NCBI GenBank assembly: GCA_963970005.1
Contig: CAXAMN010005324.1
Location: 124,001-188,000, forward strand
Direction of reading: 5' to 3'
Source: Durusdinium trenchii
Taxonomy: Eukaryota > Sar > Dinophyceae > Suessiales > Symbiodiniaceae
Length of the DNA: 64,000 bases
The notes beneath the pieces are model-generated. The model was not told the origin of the DNA, did no database searches, and saw nothing but the letters and a program-made list of their open reading frames with translations. Positions 51,815 through 63,159 of this stretch are shown one piece after another (position 1 is the first letter of the stretch; the number at the start of each line of letters is the position of its first letter). The position numbers were made by a program, and so were the translations under genes.

Positions 51815-54800
51815 TCTGACATGGAACTCGATTCTACAATGGTTACTGGTTTGATCAAACTAAGCTTCATACACCAGGGGCCCCACATGGCCCCAGTATA
51901 TAACCATCCAAAACCCGGTTTTCATGAGCAACAAAACATGTTTTTTGTGTGTGAACACTTTTTTTTTTCACGGTGTTTTGAGGGCTGCTGGCATTCACAT
52001 TACGTACGCTACTGAGATATCGGTTGTGAAAGTGGGGATTCTCCGTGAACATATCGCCCGGTAGGTCCAAGCCTGATGAAGACATCAGCCCAATCACCCA
52101 ACATAGGACACCCTCCAAAGCCCAACACATAGCTAGATAGGCTAGATAGGTCAGTTACACGCTGCCCAAATGCTCCAGATTCTCCTACGCAAACCCTCAG
52201 ATGATCTCAGATTCTCAGACCGAAAATGTCTGGAACATTTGGGTGAAACACTGTTGTGATCAACTACAGGAGGATTTCATGGCAACCATGGGGATGCCCT
52301 CGGACCTTGATTGCAAAACAAATTAGCGATCCCATAACAGTTCATATGCCCTGCGGAGATGGGTCATAAAGTCTGAGGACAACCCCCTTGTTGGCTCTAA
52401 TTGTCAGAAGTGTTTGGTCTTTTAGAAGATGCACCCCTTTGCGCCGTTGAAGCTCTTGTTCCTCCTAGATTTCACGACACAAATTGCATCTTAGCTGGGA
52501 TTCTAGAGTTATTGTGTTGCCCCGCAAACCAGCCCATAGGCTCTGCAGATCGACCGTCGGAAAACAACCTTCCTCCACAGCACAGCACTATAGTTTTCTT
52601 GGTGAGTCCATGTGGGGTTCTACCACACTATTCCGGATTCCAGTGAAAGGATGCTAACGTAGTGATGATCGAGGTCCCCAAATTTAACATCCATGAAATA
52701 AATTTGGGGATATGTTTGGATGATTGTTATATAATATATATATATAATAAATGTATGTGCTCTTCTAGAAACAAATTGTTGTCTTCATGGTTTAAACGTC
52801 GCTTTAAAGTTGTGAAACCCCCTTTTGTTCCGGGGAATAGTACCGTGTGGATGCTTGTCAACATCACGCTACACCCACAAGCTAGCCCTTGTAAAAAAGG
52901 TCTCGCAAAAGAGGGAACCTGGACCATCTTGGTTGAACAACAAAGTGAAACACCTTACAAACCTCCATACCCAAACCAACCATGGCACTGGACACTGAGC
53001 CCTTTTCAAGGACCCGCCTGGAGGACACTCGCTGCTAAGGCTTGGATGGCCTCACGATGTCGAATGGATGTGGCCGTTACTATCATCCTAGCAAACCAAA
53101 GAACTCCATGAACTAAGGGTCCCTTTCAAGCTTGATTCAGGAAGGTGAAGCAGTGAACCAGCATCTGTTGAAGTCATTCTTGGACTTTCTGGATTGCTTC
53201 AGGGAGACGAAGGAGCCTAAAAAGTCGACGAATCCAAGGATTCTGCCCTGGTTGGTGAGTACTGTAAACCACAGATAGAATCCGGCGGAACAACCCAGTA
53301 AAGACATGGCGACAAAATTTGCTCACGCGCCCAGTTTCATCGGTGCGAGTTTCCAGTCGAAACGCGAGTTTCAACACAGGTCCTTTTGGGTAGGGCTTGC
53401 CCAGCTTCACCACTTTCCATTTGTCCATGTGTTGTTTTTGTTGTTGTTACTGTATGTTTTCCAGATTTGCAGCCAAAGTTTCAAAGGTGAGTCTAGCTCA
53501 TGGCGTCAGCAAAACAGCTCAATTCACAGAAAAATACACCGCTTACCAGCGAAACAAGAACAACAACAACAACAACAACGCTCCAAAAGTTTTCCACCCT
53601 GGCATCGAGGAAAGGATCTGATACTCCTGCTCTTCTCAGCAGAACAACAGCTCCAACTCCTTCCCCAAATGTCTTGGGATAGATCAACCATGATCAACCG
53701 CAAATTGCTTTGTGCAATTTGATTTGGGCACACAGTTCAGTCCGGAGGGAATCGAAGTGCATGTGTGAGCGGGTCACCTCGCAGTCACTGCGAGGCTGAA
53801 GGAGTGCAGTTCCCGGCTGAATTGGTGTCCAAGACACGGAGGAATGCTGCGCCGAAGCATGGGGGTCGTTTGGTAATTGGTATAGGTATATAGATTGTCA
53901 CTTCAATGTGGCTCAGATGTCCAATCATTTCATGCATCCACTCTCAAAGCTACGGATCCAACCGATCTTCCACCGGTGCTTGCTGTCTCTTCCACATGAC
54001 TTTCAATGCCTCTGGGCGGTCTGGGCGGGCAGTAACGGACCGGGGTCCTTTGACCAGCCTTCACCTTGTCGCCCATCTCGCTCGCATTGATCTTGGCCAC
54101 CAGCCGACCCTAGGAGCGCGAGACGCCGGAGCCAGGCTGTGAGAAACGAACTGCCAGTTCTGCCTCAAAGGATACGTTCTCCAACACCACTTTTGGAGGA
54201 TGTATTATCCGACTTTCTTCCTCACAGCCAAGGGTCCAAAATGATCCAAATATGTCCAAATCGCTTAGAACTATATACAATGCAATGTTGATTAGTTAAA
54301 CAAAAAACTAGGTCCAGAATCCAGAATGGATACCTCATCTTACAGCTTACATCATCGTACATCTCCGGGGATGTTCTATTGTTTTACCCGTTTTACTGAG
54401 CGTTCCAGACAGCTCGGCGCGAGGAGAGGTTCATGCTCGCTTGCAGCGCTTCCACCTTGCGCTGCATCGATTTCGAAGGGAAGAAACGAGAAAGAGATGA
54501 GAAGGGACGATTTGAAACTGCTCAACTGCTTGTCCATGGGGACGTCCATGCTGGTGGTCATGAAGTGTTTGTTGCCATTCTTCTGGCGTGTTCCAATAAA
54601 GGTGTTTGTTTGGTGCAAAAAAAGAGGTTAGTTTTGGGGAGTGGATCTAGTGTATGATTATGATGTCTATATATATATATATATATTAGATCTCATGGAT
54701 TGAGAGGTCTCCTTCATCCTTCAAGTTGTCTGTCTTCCAATCATAAACTTGGTAGGGGCAATCCTATGGTGTAATCTTTTTCAGCGGCATCTTCAGTGGC

Positions 54801-55640
54801 ATGTGACATCCGAAATGGTGCTTGATCATTTCATACCCCGTGAGGCACACATTGCAAGACTCCATGGCCTTCCATCTGGGCTACTGAGGCTCTACAAACC
54901 ACCTTGAGGGCCCGGAGAAGGGGAGTGTTCCTGTCCCACATCTTGTCCCTTCGGTGGCTGGCGGTGTGTCCCATATGCGTGGTGAAAGGATGGTGAACAG
55001 TGAAGAGTCTTCATGTGCATAAGTAGATGTCAGTAGCAGGAACAGAACAACATGTTGTACTACGTACACCTTTTGATCAAGGATCCTGCACGCAAAAAAG
55101 GACAACAAACAATTTAGTTGTTCACATGCTGCGTAACTAGCCTCCTTCTATGATGCACAACTGTTCCTTCTTTTCTCCAGCTTGAGAACTATACAAGTCC
55201 ATGACTTTCTCCATGACTCCGTCGCTGGTTGACCGCGAGAACATCTCGGCCTCGCGCAGCAGCTCATCCTGCCAAGAAAACACAATGGCAGTGGGTCATG
55301 GCACAGGGGGGGACCGACCGGTTCCTTGTTAAGAGTGGATCGGAAGCTTGTAGCTGGTGATCTGCGTGTCTCTGGTTATGTTGCTTTTTTGCCAAAAGGT
55401 GTGCACTTCGGAGGACGAAGTCTACCTTCAATCCAGGCGAATCACACGATGGTCCAAGCCCAAATCTGCACCAGTCTGTTCTCCTTCAAAAAGGAAAGCC
55501 TCTGCCACCTGAGACGGGGTTCCTGCCCATAATCTAGATATGCTAGATCAAAGGGTTTGACATGTTTGACAACCTCTTGCATCAACATCAGAGGGGCGCA
55601 TGGGGACCCTAATGGCTACAGGCGTATGGCTACAGAACCA
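51815..55640. other. Mostly non-coding; weak frames
   Basis: No gene was assembled. Open frames of uncertain value are at 52401-52646, 52793-53111 (TWTILVEQQSETPYKPPYPN) and, on the minus strand, 53174-53428 (LKLAFRLETRTDETGRVSKF). There is a CAA microsatellite at 53549-53579 and TA tracts at about 52735 and 54670. Frames on both strands at 54.37-54.65 kb conflict and neither has splice support. Confidence 0.4.
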
Positions 55641-55646
55641 ATTCTC

Positions 55647-55976
55647 TCAATAGAAAATCCGTAACTCTTCCAGTCCCACCACTACTGCTTTGAATTTGAA
55701 GCCATTTTTATCCACATATCGAAAAACACCGTGTTTTCCATCGTTTTTCTGCACGCCACCGCTCTTCCCACCGATGGCCGGGCTGCTGGGCGCCGCCTGT
55801 TCACTCTTCATGGTGGCCAAAGACTCCATGAGGTCACCCTGTTCGGTGGAAGCGGAAGCGACGTAGACTCTTGATGAAAGGCACGCCACGCAGACTCTGT
55901 GCAAACACCGGTAGTGGCACAGCCCATGGAGACTACAGGCAGTGCAAACACTAGGCCCTACTAGGCTCAAGGCCAT
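55647..55976 (-). CDS. Possible exon, Lys-rich C-terminal end
   Basis: The frame ends with GDLMESLATMKSEQAAPSSP, GGKSGGVQKNDGKHGVFRYV and DKNGFKFKAVVVGLEELRIF before a stop at 55647. The first part is Cys-rich and less protein-like, so the real exon may start near 55850. The GVFRYVDKNGFKFKA stretch is faintly like the start of an AP2-type beta sheet, but that is too weak to call. Confidence 0.3.
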   Translation of the reverse strand: MALSLVGPSVCTACSLHGLCHYRCLHRVCVACLSSRVYVASASTEQGDLMESLATMKSEQAAPSSPAIGGKSGGVQKNDGKHGVFRYVDKNGFKFKAVVVGLEELRIFY

Positions 55977-58130
55977 GCCAACAAAACTCAGACTCTTGAT
56001 TAATAAACTCCTCCCATTTGGATTGAGAAACCTCTGAATTACATGGGGGGGTTATTGTATAATCAAGACGTCCACATTTGGGCTCCTGGCCCGCTTTCTC
56101 AGAACGTGGGCCAGGGGTGGGTGGTTTTGGGGGGTCTAACCATCTTCGGATGCGCGGGGTTGGAGCCTTACAGAAAAAACTCACACGACAAGTTGTTATT
56201 TTCTCTTTCGCGACAACCATCCATTTGCCTATGACTCCCACCATCCAAGGGCCGAAATCCATCCATCCATGGCTCAACTACTCTGCTTTCAACCAGGACC
56301 ATCCTGTCTGTCTGGACGATCCCAGCACACTGGGATCTCCAGGATCTCCGGATGGTCCAATGATGGAACCCATTCTTTCTCAATCTGTTTCAACCATTCT
56401 TGACACAGCGGCAGCTTTCTTGGAGAAAACGTGGATGTCCACAATCTCTTCTCCTGAGCAAGCGAGCACCGGCGGTAGCCGGCATCACCGTAACATGAGA
56501 AGTGAAACTCGCTCAAACCAACGGAACGCAACGCCGTTCAACGGAACACGTCGCTGACAGCAAAAGGCGTATTCCTGATGAGATCTGATGAGCGGTTTGG
56601 TGGTTGATTGCTGTCATACCCATTCAGGTTTGGAACCACGCCCTGATTTTGTAAAGGTTTTGGTAACGTAGGGTGTGTATGTACTGTGACTCTCAATCAA
56701 AACTCCTCAGTCACCTGCTTTGCGCTTGGAAAACATACCTGCAACCACGCGGTTGCCCGGTCGGTAGTTATGTACCTTTTTTTAGGTCTGTGAACCACAC
56801 AAACATCCGCAACCAAAATCAAAATCCTCTGAAAAACACTTTCGGGTAAAACGTCCGCGAGCTCTCCAATGAACGCCTGTAACTTGTGTATAAATGCGCT
56901 TGATCAAGTTCCAGGTATGCACACATCCAATCCTTACCTCCGCTCCAGTGAAAGCTTTCCAGAATAAAAACACGAGAAACACAGGAATCAACATTGGGTG
57001 GGTGTTGGCCGAACGACTCTGGTGGACACTACGTCCAACTAGAAGCCGGCTGGACTGCGGCCCAGCTGTCTTGATGTGTGTCAAAGCCCTCATGTATACT
57101 CTTTCTTGTACATATCAGTTCAAACATCAAACATCATGTATACTCTTTCTTGTATACTCTTTCTTGTGAGTGTTTAAGCCCTCATATACATCTATTCCCC
57201 ATCCAACAAAAATGGATAGGAGCTTAAGTTCGGACGGGCGAAAACCTCATGCAGGGAGAGCAGTTCGAACTCTCCTGGTTTTTGCGAGGGATCAACACAA
57301 ATGTAATATGGTGGCTCCAATCAATCCATCAGGTCTTCAAAGCCATCTTTGTTCTTTTGAACTAGGAACTGGAGGTGGATATGGTGGTCCCCAAAGATAG
57401 AAAAGTAGATCCCCTCCAACAAAATGCGTTGGACACCGTGCCACTATCTATTTGGGGATCACTAGGAAAGGCCTTGCCAAACTTGTGTGGAGTGGGGAAC
57501 TCGTGTGTCGATCTGCCACCAGGCCACTTGGTTCTCCTGCCACGAATCGGCCACGAATCGGGTGGTCGATGGATTCGAAGTGTCAACTATTGGTCCTCCT
57601 TCGAGTTCTTGTGGAAGTCGAATCCAGTCGAACTCTTAGAGTTCTGAAGTCCAGTTCTGGGTGGAAGTCCAGAATTACTGGACTCCAGAGACTGTAGAGA
57701 CTCTAGAGACTCTGTGGTCTTCTTGTGATAGCACTGGACTCTTGAGACGAACAGAAGAAGTAGGAAAGGAAAGGCTATGAGGATGAAAGGCCCACCAGCT
57801 GCAGCCTTTTATTGGGTTGCTGACCACAACTTTAACTAGGCCTTTAAGAGAAGGATCGTTTGAATCCAACGGTATGAAGATAAGTCCGCATGAGTCTGCA
57901 GGATCTTGCGGTCAAAACGAAACACGTTGATTCATCACATGACTGTGATCTTCTGTTGATGTTGTCAAGCATGGTTTCCTGGAGTTCCTAGTACAACATG
58001 GAAGTGGACATGGACTTCTTTCAAGCACATGATGCACCATCAGAGATAGCCTAAGTGGTTCACATTCTGCAAGATGATTTACTACTCCTTCCCCTGAAGA
58101 TGCTCTGAAGGACCAATCATGTTTCTTCTT
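55977..58130. other. No gene seen; isolated frames
   Basis: Contains one GGACCATCC element (56291-56358). A plus-strand frame at 57388-57647 (VDPLQQNALDTVPLSIWGSL) is possible but unsupported. ACTCTTTCTTGTATACTC is repeated near 57100-57165. Nothing else was recognised. Confidence 0.4.
56291..56358. mobile_element. GGACCATCC-family inverted-repeat element, short copy
   Basis: It starts AACCAGGACCATCCTGTCTG and ends GATCTCCGGATGGTCC. It is shorter than the other two copies, with a duplicated GGATCTCC inside. Confidence 0.6.
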
Positions 58131-58132
58131 AC

Positions 58133-58285
58133 CCTCGACCGACGGCGGCCTGCGCCACGTCCCGCCGCGACGCGACGGTGACGCCCTTCCCCGACCGAGC
58201 CTTGGAGAGCCTCCGCGGCCGTCTCCAGCGCGTGGAAGACCTCCGCGGCCTGGCGCGGAAGCCCGGCCAAGCGGCACGGAAGCCA
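58133..58285 (-). CDS. Possible exon, Ala/Arg-rich helix
   Basis: From an acceptor-like CAACTAAG the frame reads VQLAWLPCRLAGLPRQAAEV, FHALETAAEALQGSVGEGRH and RRVAAGRGAGRRRSR up to a textbook donor GTAAGAAG. An alternative frame with ATG at 58323 (MHIQVTSTKSSSLGFRAAWP) is less regular. G+C is high here compared with the flanks. No family was recognised. Confidence 0.4.
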
Positions 58286-58329
58286 AGCGAGCTGGACTTA
58301 GTTGATGTGACCTGAATGTGCATCGCAAG

Positions 58330-60380
58330 TACTTAGTGATAGTTCAACAGAGACACACAATTTAACATACACAAGACACAAACACTCGTCTCTGGATGAT
58401 GAAACAACATTCAACACCTCCGTCTGGATTTGTGAAGCTATGTTGACACCGTCTTCCAAAAGGGACCCAAGACTTATTCCTTGTTAAGGGGCGAAACCAT
58501 CCAGATCGCAATGAATAACGAGAGACATGAATTGTCTTGGATGGACACAGTAAAACCCTTGGGCACATCTACAACCACACGCATTGAGATTCAGGATTTA
58601 AGACTCAAATGGTGTCCAAACTTTGTCATAAAATCTCCTGTCTGTCTGTGTTCTTGTGAATGATTTGATTTAGATGATGAAAACAAGACACACATATTCC
58701 TCTTCCTGCCCTGCCGTGGTTAGTTCAGAACTGCTGTGATCCCACGCCTCGGCTGCCTGCGCAGCGCGCAACCTAGGCCCGTCTCGGCCCAGCTGGGACT
58801 GTCCATGTCCCGACCAAGGGAAGACCGTTTTCGTTCACTACATCCCCGTAAACTAACATGGAACCCGAGAATGGACCGGTGATTGGTTCTTTTCCTCTAC
58901 AACCATGTGGTCCTCTGCAGGGGAGTACATACACTTCAAGTTGGTGTTGGAGGGGTATTGGCAATTAGCCCAAACCCTGCAAAGTTGATGGCCCAAAACT
59001 CATCAGTGCTGAGTGCCAACGGCCATTGTAAAGGTATTGCACTTCGAGTTGGCTTGGGTCAGGTCTCCCATCCCACGCAACATATTCCATCTAGCTGAAG
59101 CATGATAAGACCAACTGTTTCTGCCCCTAGCCAAAGTGAAAGGACATGATGTCATGACAGGTCTCGATGTGCCAGTGCGTGACTCTGCACCCCTCTCAGC
59201 ATTCTGTATCCAGAATGTGTTTCTTCGGGTTCATGTAACCTCTCTGCCTCACCTCCCCATCCGACTGCCGAGGGACGCTTCGGATTGGATGAACTCCGTC
59301 AAGGCTGGCGAGGGCAAGGGCGAGGGCAGGTGGGAGCACCGCCGCGGTGGATGAGACGGCGAAATCGGGTCCACCGCGAGGGTTGGGGGGTATTGGTGCT
59401 TTGCTAGTGAAAGATCTTCAACAAGCTGTAAAGCCAAACGCATCAACATATTATATATATATATTATATATAACATATCAATATATCTAAATAAAGAATA
59501 GATGAAGCTTTAATAGGCTTCGGAATCCTGCAGGTGTCTTCTTATTGTTTAACAAATATGTATGTATATATATATATATATACATATTATACATTTTTAA
59601 ATATGTCCCACAAAACAGTCCAAGAACATCATTTCAGCTTCTTGCGTATACCCATCCCATGGCTTCATATACACGTGCCACCGCAGTGCTGCCCACCGCA
59701 TGTCGCCCGGCCTTCCATGAGGCGGCGCCGGGTGTTGTCGCGCTTCACCTGCAGCCAAACCTGCATGACCTCAGCTGCAAGGTCAAGCGAGGACTTGGGT
59801 GATGGGCAGATACTTGGATCGATGAAACATAGATGAAACCCATAGATTGAGACCTGGTGCCAACTGAGAAGACCCTGTTGACCCTAAGTTGGCACCAAAA
59901 CTGCTCAGTCACCGATCCTACCGACCTGACCCCTGGGTTCACCTCTTCTCCTCGAGCAAATCATCGGAGATCAACTCTCCGCTGAGACCAGCACGTCATG
60001 AGTCTTCCGCACCTGGTGCCGTTTGAACGAGTCTCTCTGCGCGGCAGGTGTGGGTGGGTGGAAACCGTCTGGCAAAGACTCATGCCCTTGTCATATATTT
60101 GTTATGCAATTAGATAACTACGGCCACAAAATCTTTACACCCATACTACTTGTTGGTCTAAAGTCTAAAGGGCAAGCGCCAGAAACTTCGAATAACCTTC
60201 GGCACCGCCCTTGGTATAACTCGGGTGGAAGTGTGCTTAGGTGGTCGAAGTCGACTCCTAAGTCTCGGTGCCGGCATCCCCTACTCGCACAGGTAGTGGG
60301 GTAGCGGGTAGCACTGCTTACCAAGCACAAACATGGTGTTCGGATGAAAGCAATGATGGAAGGCGACCCCAACCTTTCGA
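58330..60380. other. Non-coding with TA tracts
   Basis: No gene was seen. TA-rich tracts lie at 59450-59490 and 59560-59592. A segment near 58849-58880 (CCGTAAACTAACATGGAACC) resembles 63098-63117 (CCGAAAACTAACATGGACCC), so it is probably a diverged copy of the inverted-repeat element found there. Confidence 0.45.
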
Positions 60381-60519
60381 GAATTGAGCACAGGAATGAA
60401 TCTTAGGATTACTCACCACCCCTTGGGGGTCCTGCTCACAGAACGGACTTGTTCTACCATAGCACTGCCCTGGTCGTCACCGCCCCTTGTCACGTCCCAA
60501 TGGGCGACTCTCTCTCTCT

Positions 60520-60785
60520 CTCTCAGATCAGATCTGGGTTCAACGTCGGTGGTCGTTGACCACCGGAAGAACAAGGTGGTCACCCTACGTCTCCGGCTCC
60601 GAGACGTCTGGCGCCACGTGGAGACGGCCCCCATTTCGGAAGACCTTGAGTTTTCCGGTTTGACCAAACAGAAATTGAACTCCACTTCCATGCATGTTAG
60701 TTCCAGGGAGAGCAAGGCAAGACGCGGTGGGCGGATGGTGCAGGCGATGGGCGGATGGTGGGTAGGAATATCTAGTCAAGGCTGA
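60520..60785 (+). CDS. Possible exon with stop
   Basis: After CTCTCTCTCTCAG the frame reads RSDLGSTSVVVDHRKNKVVT, LRLRLRDVWRHVETAPISED and LEFSGLTKQKLNSTSMHVSS, ending at a stop at 60785. The CT run before the AG looks like a polypyrimidine tract. The complementary strand is also open over 100 codons. No family was recognised. Confidence 0.35.
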
Positions 60786-60789
60786 AATA

Positions 60790-62885
60790 TGCTGAAATGC
60801 TGAAGCAACATGTTTTATCTTCAAGGCGATCTCTGTTCGGAAGACCTTCTTTCTTGGGTTGAGATCATTTTGAGAATTTTTTGGTTGTCAACACGAAACA
60901 TCACGATTGTTCCCCGTACAACTCCTTAGCGGTATGTTTCTACAAGTGTCTGAGGTGAACCAGACTGTGGATGATTGTTTTGGAACGTGGTCCCATCCAT
61001 GAACTAAACACCACTCCAAAATATCAACCTGAAATATTAGATGAGTGAAGCCCATTAGTTAGTTGTGGTTGTTTGCCTCCTTTTCCCAGCTCATCCGCGA
61101 ATGCCAAACTGTCCTTCTCATCACCCCAAAGCCCGCCTTCTTGCTGTTGTTGAAGAACTGGCGAACTTTCCTGTTGCCGTGTGCTTCCGACAGGTCTGAC
61201 CGGCTTCTGTGGTGGACATCCATCGTCCAGCCGAGTCGCCCGTCACACGGCTCGAACCGCGTTTGGTGGCTCGGCCGTGCTTTCCTTTTTGAGCGCGAAC
61301 GCTTGGTTCAAACAGGAGCAAACGAACTCCACGTCCTCAAAACTCAAAACCTGGAGATATTACATGATTTTACGTAAGTCGTTGCCAAGCTCTCCTTTAT
61401 GACCTCACGGTCTCGTAGACCTGTTTGCGTGGATCTTCATGAATGGATGCTAGCAAGCACACATGAGCACCAAATGCTCGAGCCCATCATTGCTGGAATG
61501 TCAACATATTCTTCAGCAAGGCCTGCATGTTCCTCACAAATCCTGGCCTTGATGACTTCGGAGGACCCCGGAATGACCTTCTGTACACTGAATAACCCTA
61601 TATCCCACTGAATATCCCATATCCAAAGTGGAGGTCTCTTAGCCTCTCAATACTCCTATATATCACCCTCTTCGGTCGTGAACGTGGTGCCAGCGACCCG
61701 ACAGCTCAGCTCGGCCTCCAATCCCCACTCTGGGCGTAGGAAGCTTCAATCTTTCCTCATGAGACGAACAGGGCGCCCGGGGCCTGGACATCATGCTTTG
61801 TTGCTGCTAACCAGGGGCCACAAGAAACCAAAGGGGCCGACCCAAACCATAGATTTTGCCATATGTTGATCCAATCCTTGTGTTACACCCGGCAAGATGA
61901 ACGTTCAACCCGAAAATGGACCTTTGGACGACTAGCCTCCTCCACAAACCCAAGCAGTGTTTCCGAAAGCATCTGACACTCCGGTGATTGTTAGATCAAA
62001 TCTCGGGCAAACAGGAGCCATGGCTGCTTAGCTCTTGTTATGTTGACTAGATCAGTTGTCACCTTGGAACCAAAAGGACCCCATCGGAACTCAGCACCTC
62101 TGTGTGTGTTTCATGCTTGTCTCCGTGATCTTCACACCAGGTAAGGAAGGGCTACACTTTTATTAATCAATTGTTGTTCTACAGCCTGTCTACATACTAT
62201 ATATATATATATGTGTTTTTGTTAATCATTTTTCATTATCATTAGTTACTATGTTTATTTAGATGTTTGAGATTTATTACAGTATACAGTAATATACAGT
62301 ATACGAATATGCTCCAAAGGAGCTGCTAAAGTTCGTACACTGCGAAAGTGAGTGGAAACTGTGTGCTCCTTTGCAGTGGTTCATTGGCTGTGGGTCCAAA
62401 TCTGGACCCCTAAACCACTGCTAGGCCTCCCTCGTCGTTTTTCTCAGTGAACCAGGCGTTCTGAGGCACGGACCCGATGGGTCTAGGGCGGCATTCTCAT
62501 CTGCCTGGAACTCGAGGAATCGTTTTGAAATGAAAACAGATTGTCAATGCATGGATTGTCATGGATTGTATCTGGTGAAAAATCTTCCAGTGCATGTTCA
62601 ACTGCTGATGTTGAGCACTGGTAGATCCCAAACAATGCACGGCATTGACAGATCTGCCTACATTGAGGGATGCTAATGCGTGGATTATTGCTGGTAATGC
62701 TAATGCTAAGGTCTACCATGTTACCAGCTCCACAAACAACAAGATTGCAAACGTTTAGAACTTATAGAAGCCATTGTGGTGGCAAAGGGCTTGAATTCTC
62801 TTCAAAAAAGGACAACAACACTTGGAAGTTGACTTGATGTCGTTAATCAGAATTTAGGCGCTTCAACAACATCAGCTGGACCTTG
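60790..62885. other. No gene seen
   Basis: Overlapping open frames on both strands at 61.06-61.40 kb cannot be resolved. A TA tract lies at 62200-62212 and a TACAGTATA-rich patch at 62280-62306. ATGGATTGTCATGGATTGT is a short direct repeat near 62550. Confidence 0.4.
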
Positions 62886-62888
62886 TCA

Positions 62889-63083
62889 GGGGAGAAGCAC
62901 ATATCGTTTGGAACCCAAGACACACACGAGAGAGCTTTTTCCCAACGGCCTCTGATGGTTGCTTTGCTCGGATCTTCTGCAAGATCGCCTTGCGACCGGT
63001 CCAGGAGTGACCGCTACCGGGGCGAGGCGGAACTCGCTGCTGTTGCGACAGCGAAGGCAAAGCCTGGAAGGTTGACCTCTCAG
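62889..63083 (+). CDS. Possible internal exon
   Basis: The acceptor CTTGTCAG|GGGAGAAG leads to a frame GEKHISFGTQDTHERAFSQR, PLMVALLGSSARSPCDRSRS and RYRGEAELAAVATAKAKPGR, ending LTSQ before CAG|GTAGTC. Both splice sites are good. The intron would begin with the hairpin element at 63085-63157. No family was recognised and no neighbouring exon was found. Confidence 0.4.
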
Positions 63084-63084
63084 G

Positions 63085-63157
63085 TAGTCTACACTCCCGA
63101 AAACTAACATGGACCCTGAAAACCACTGGTTGGTTGAGTTTTCGGGAGTGTAGTCTA
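63085..63157. repeat. Short inverted-repeat element
   Basis: Arms TAGTCTACACTCCCGAAAAC (from 63085) and AGTTTTCGGGAGTGTAGTCT (from 63137) pair over 21 positions with one mismatch, around a 31-base loop containing AACATGGACCCTGAAAACCA. It is small enough to be a solo MITE. Confidence 0.75.
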
Positions 63158-63159
63158 TT

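Noticed and set aside
55660-55850. AP2 DNA-binding domain
   Set aside because: Only a short GVFRYVDKNGFKFKA stretch is faintly similar. The rest of the beta sheet and helix is missing before the stop.
57215-57290. Possible tRNA gene because of a GAGAGCAGTTCGAACTCTCC stem-loop
   Set aside because: Only one stem with TTCGA is present. An acceptor stem, D-arm and anticodon arm at proper distances could not be found.
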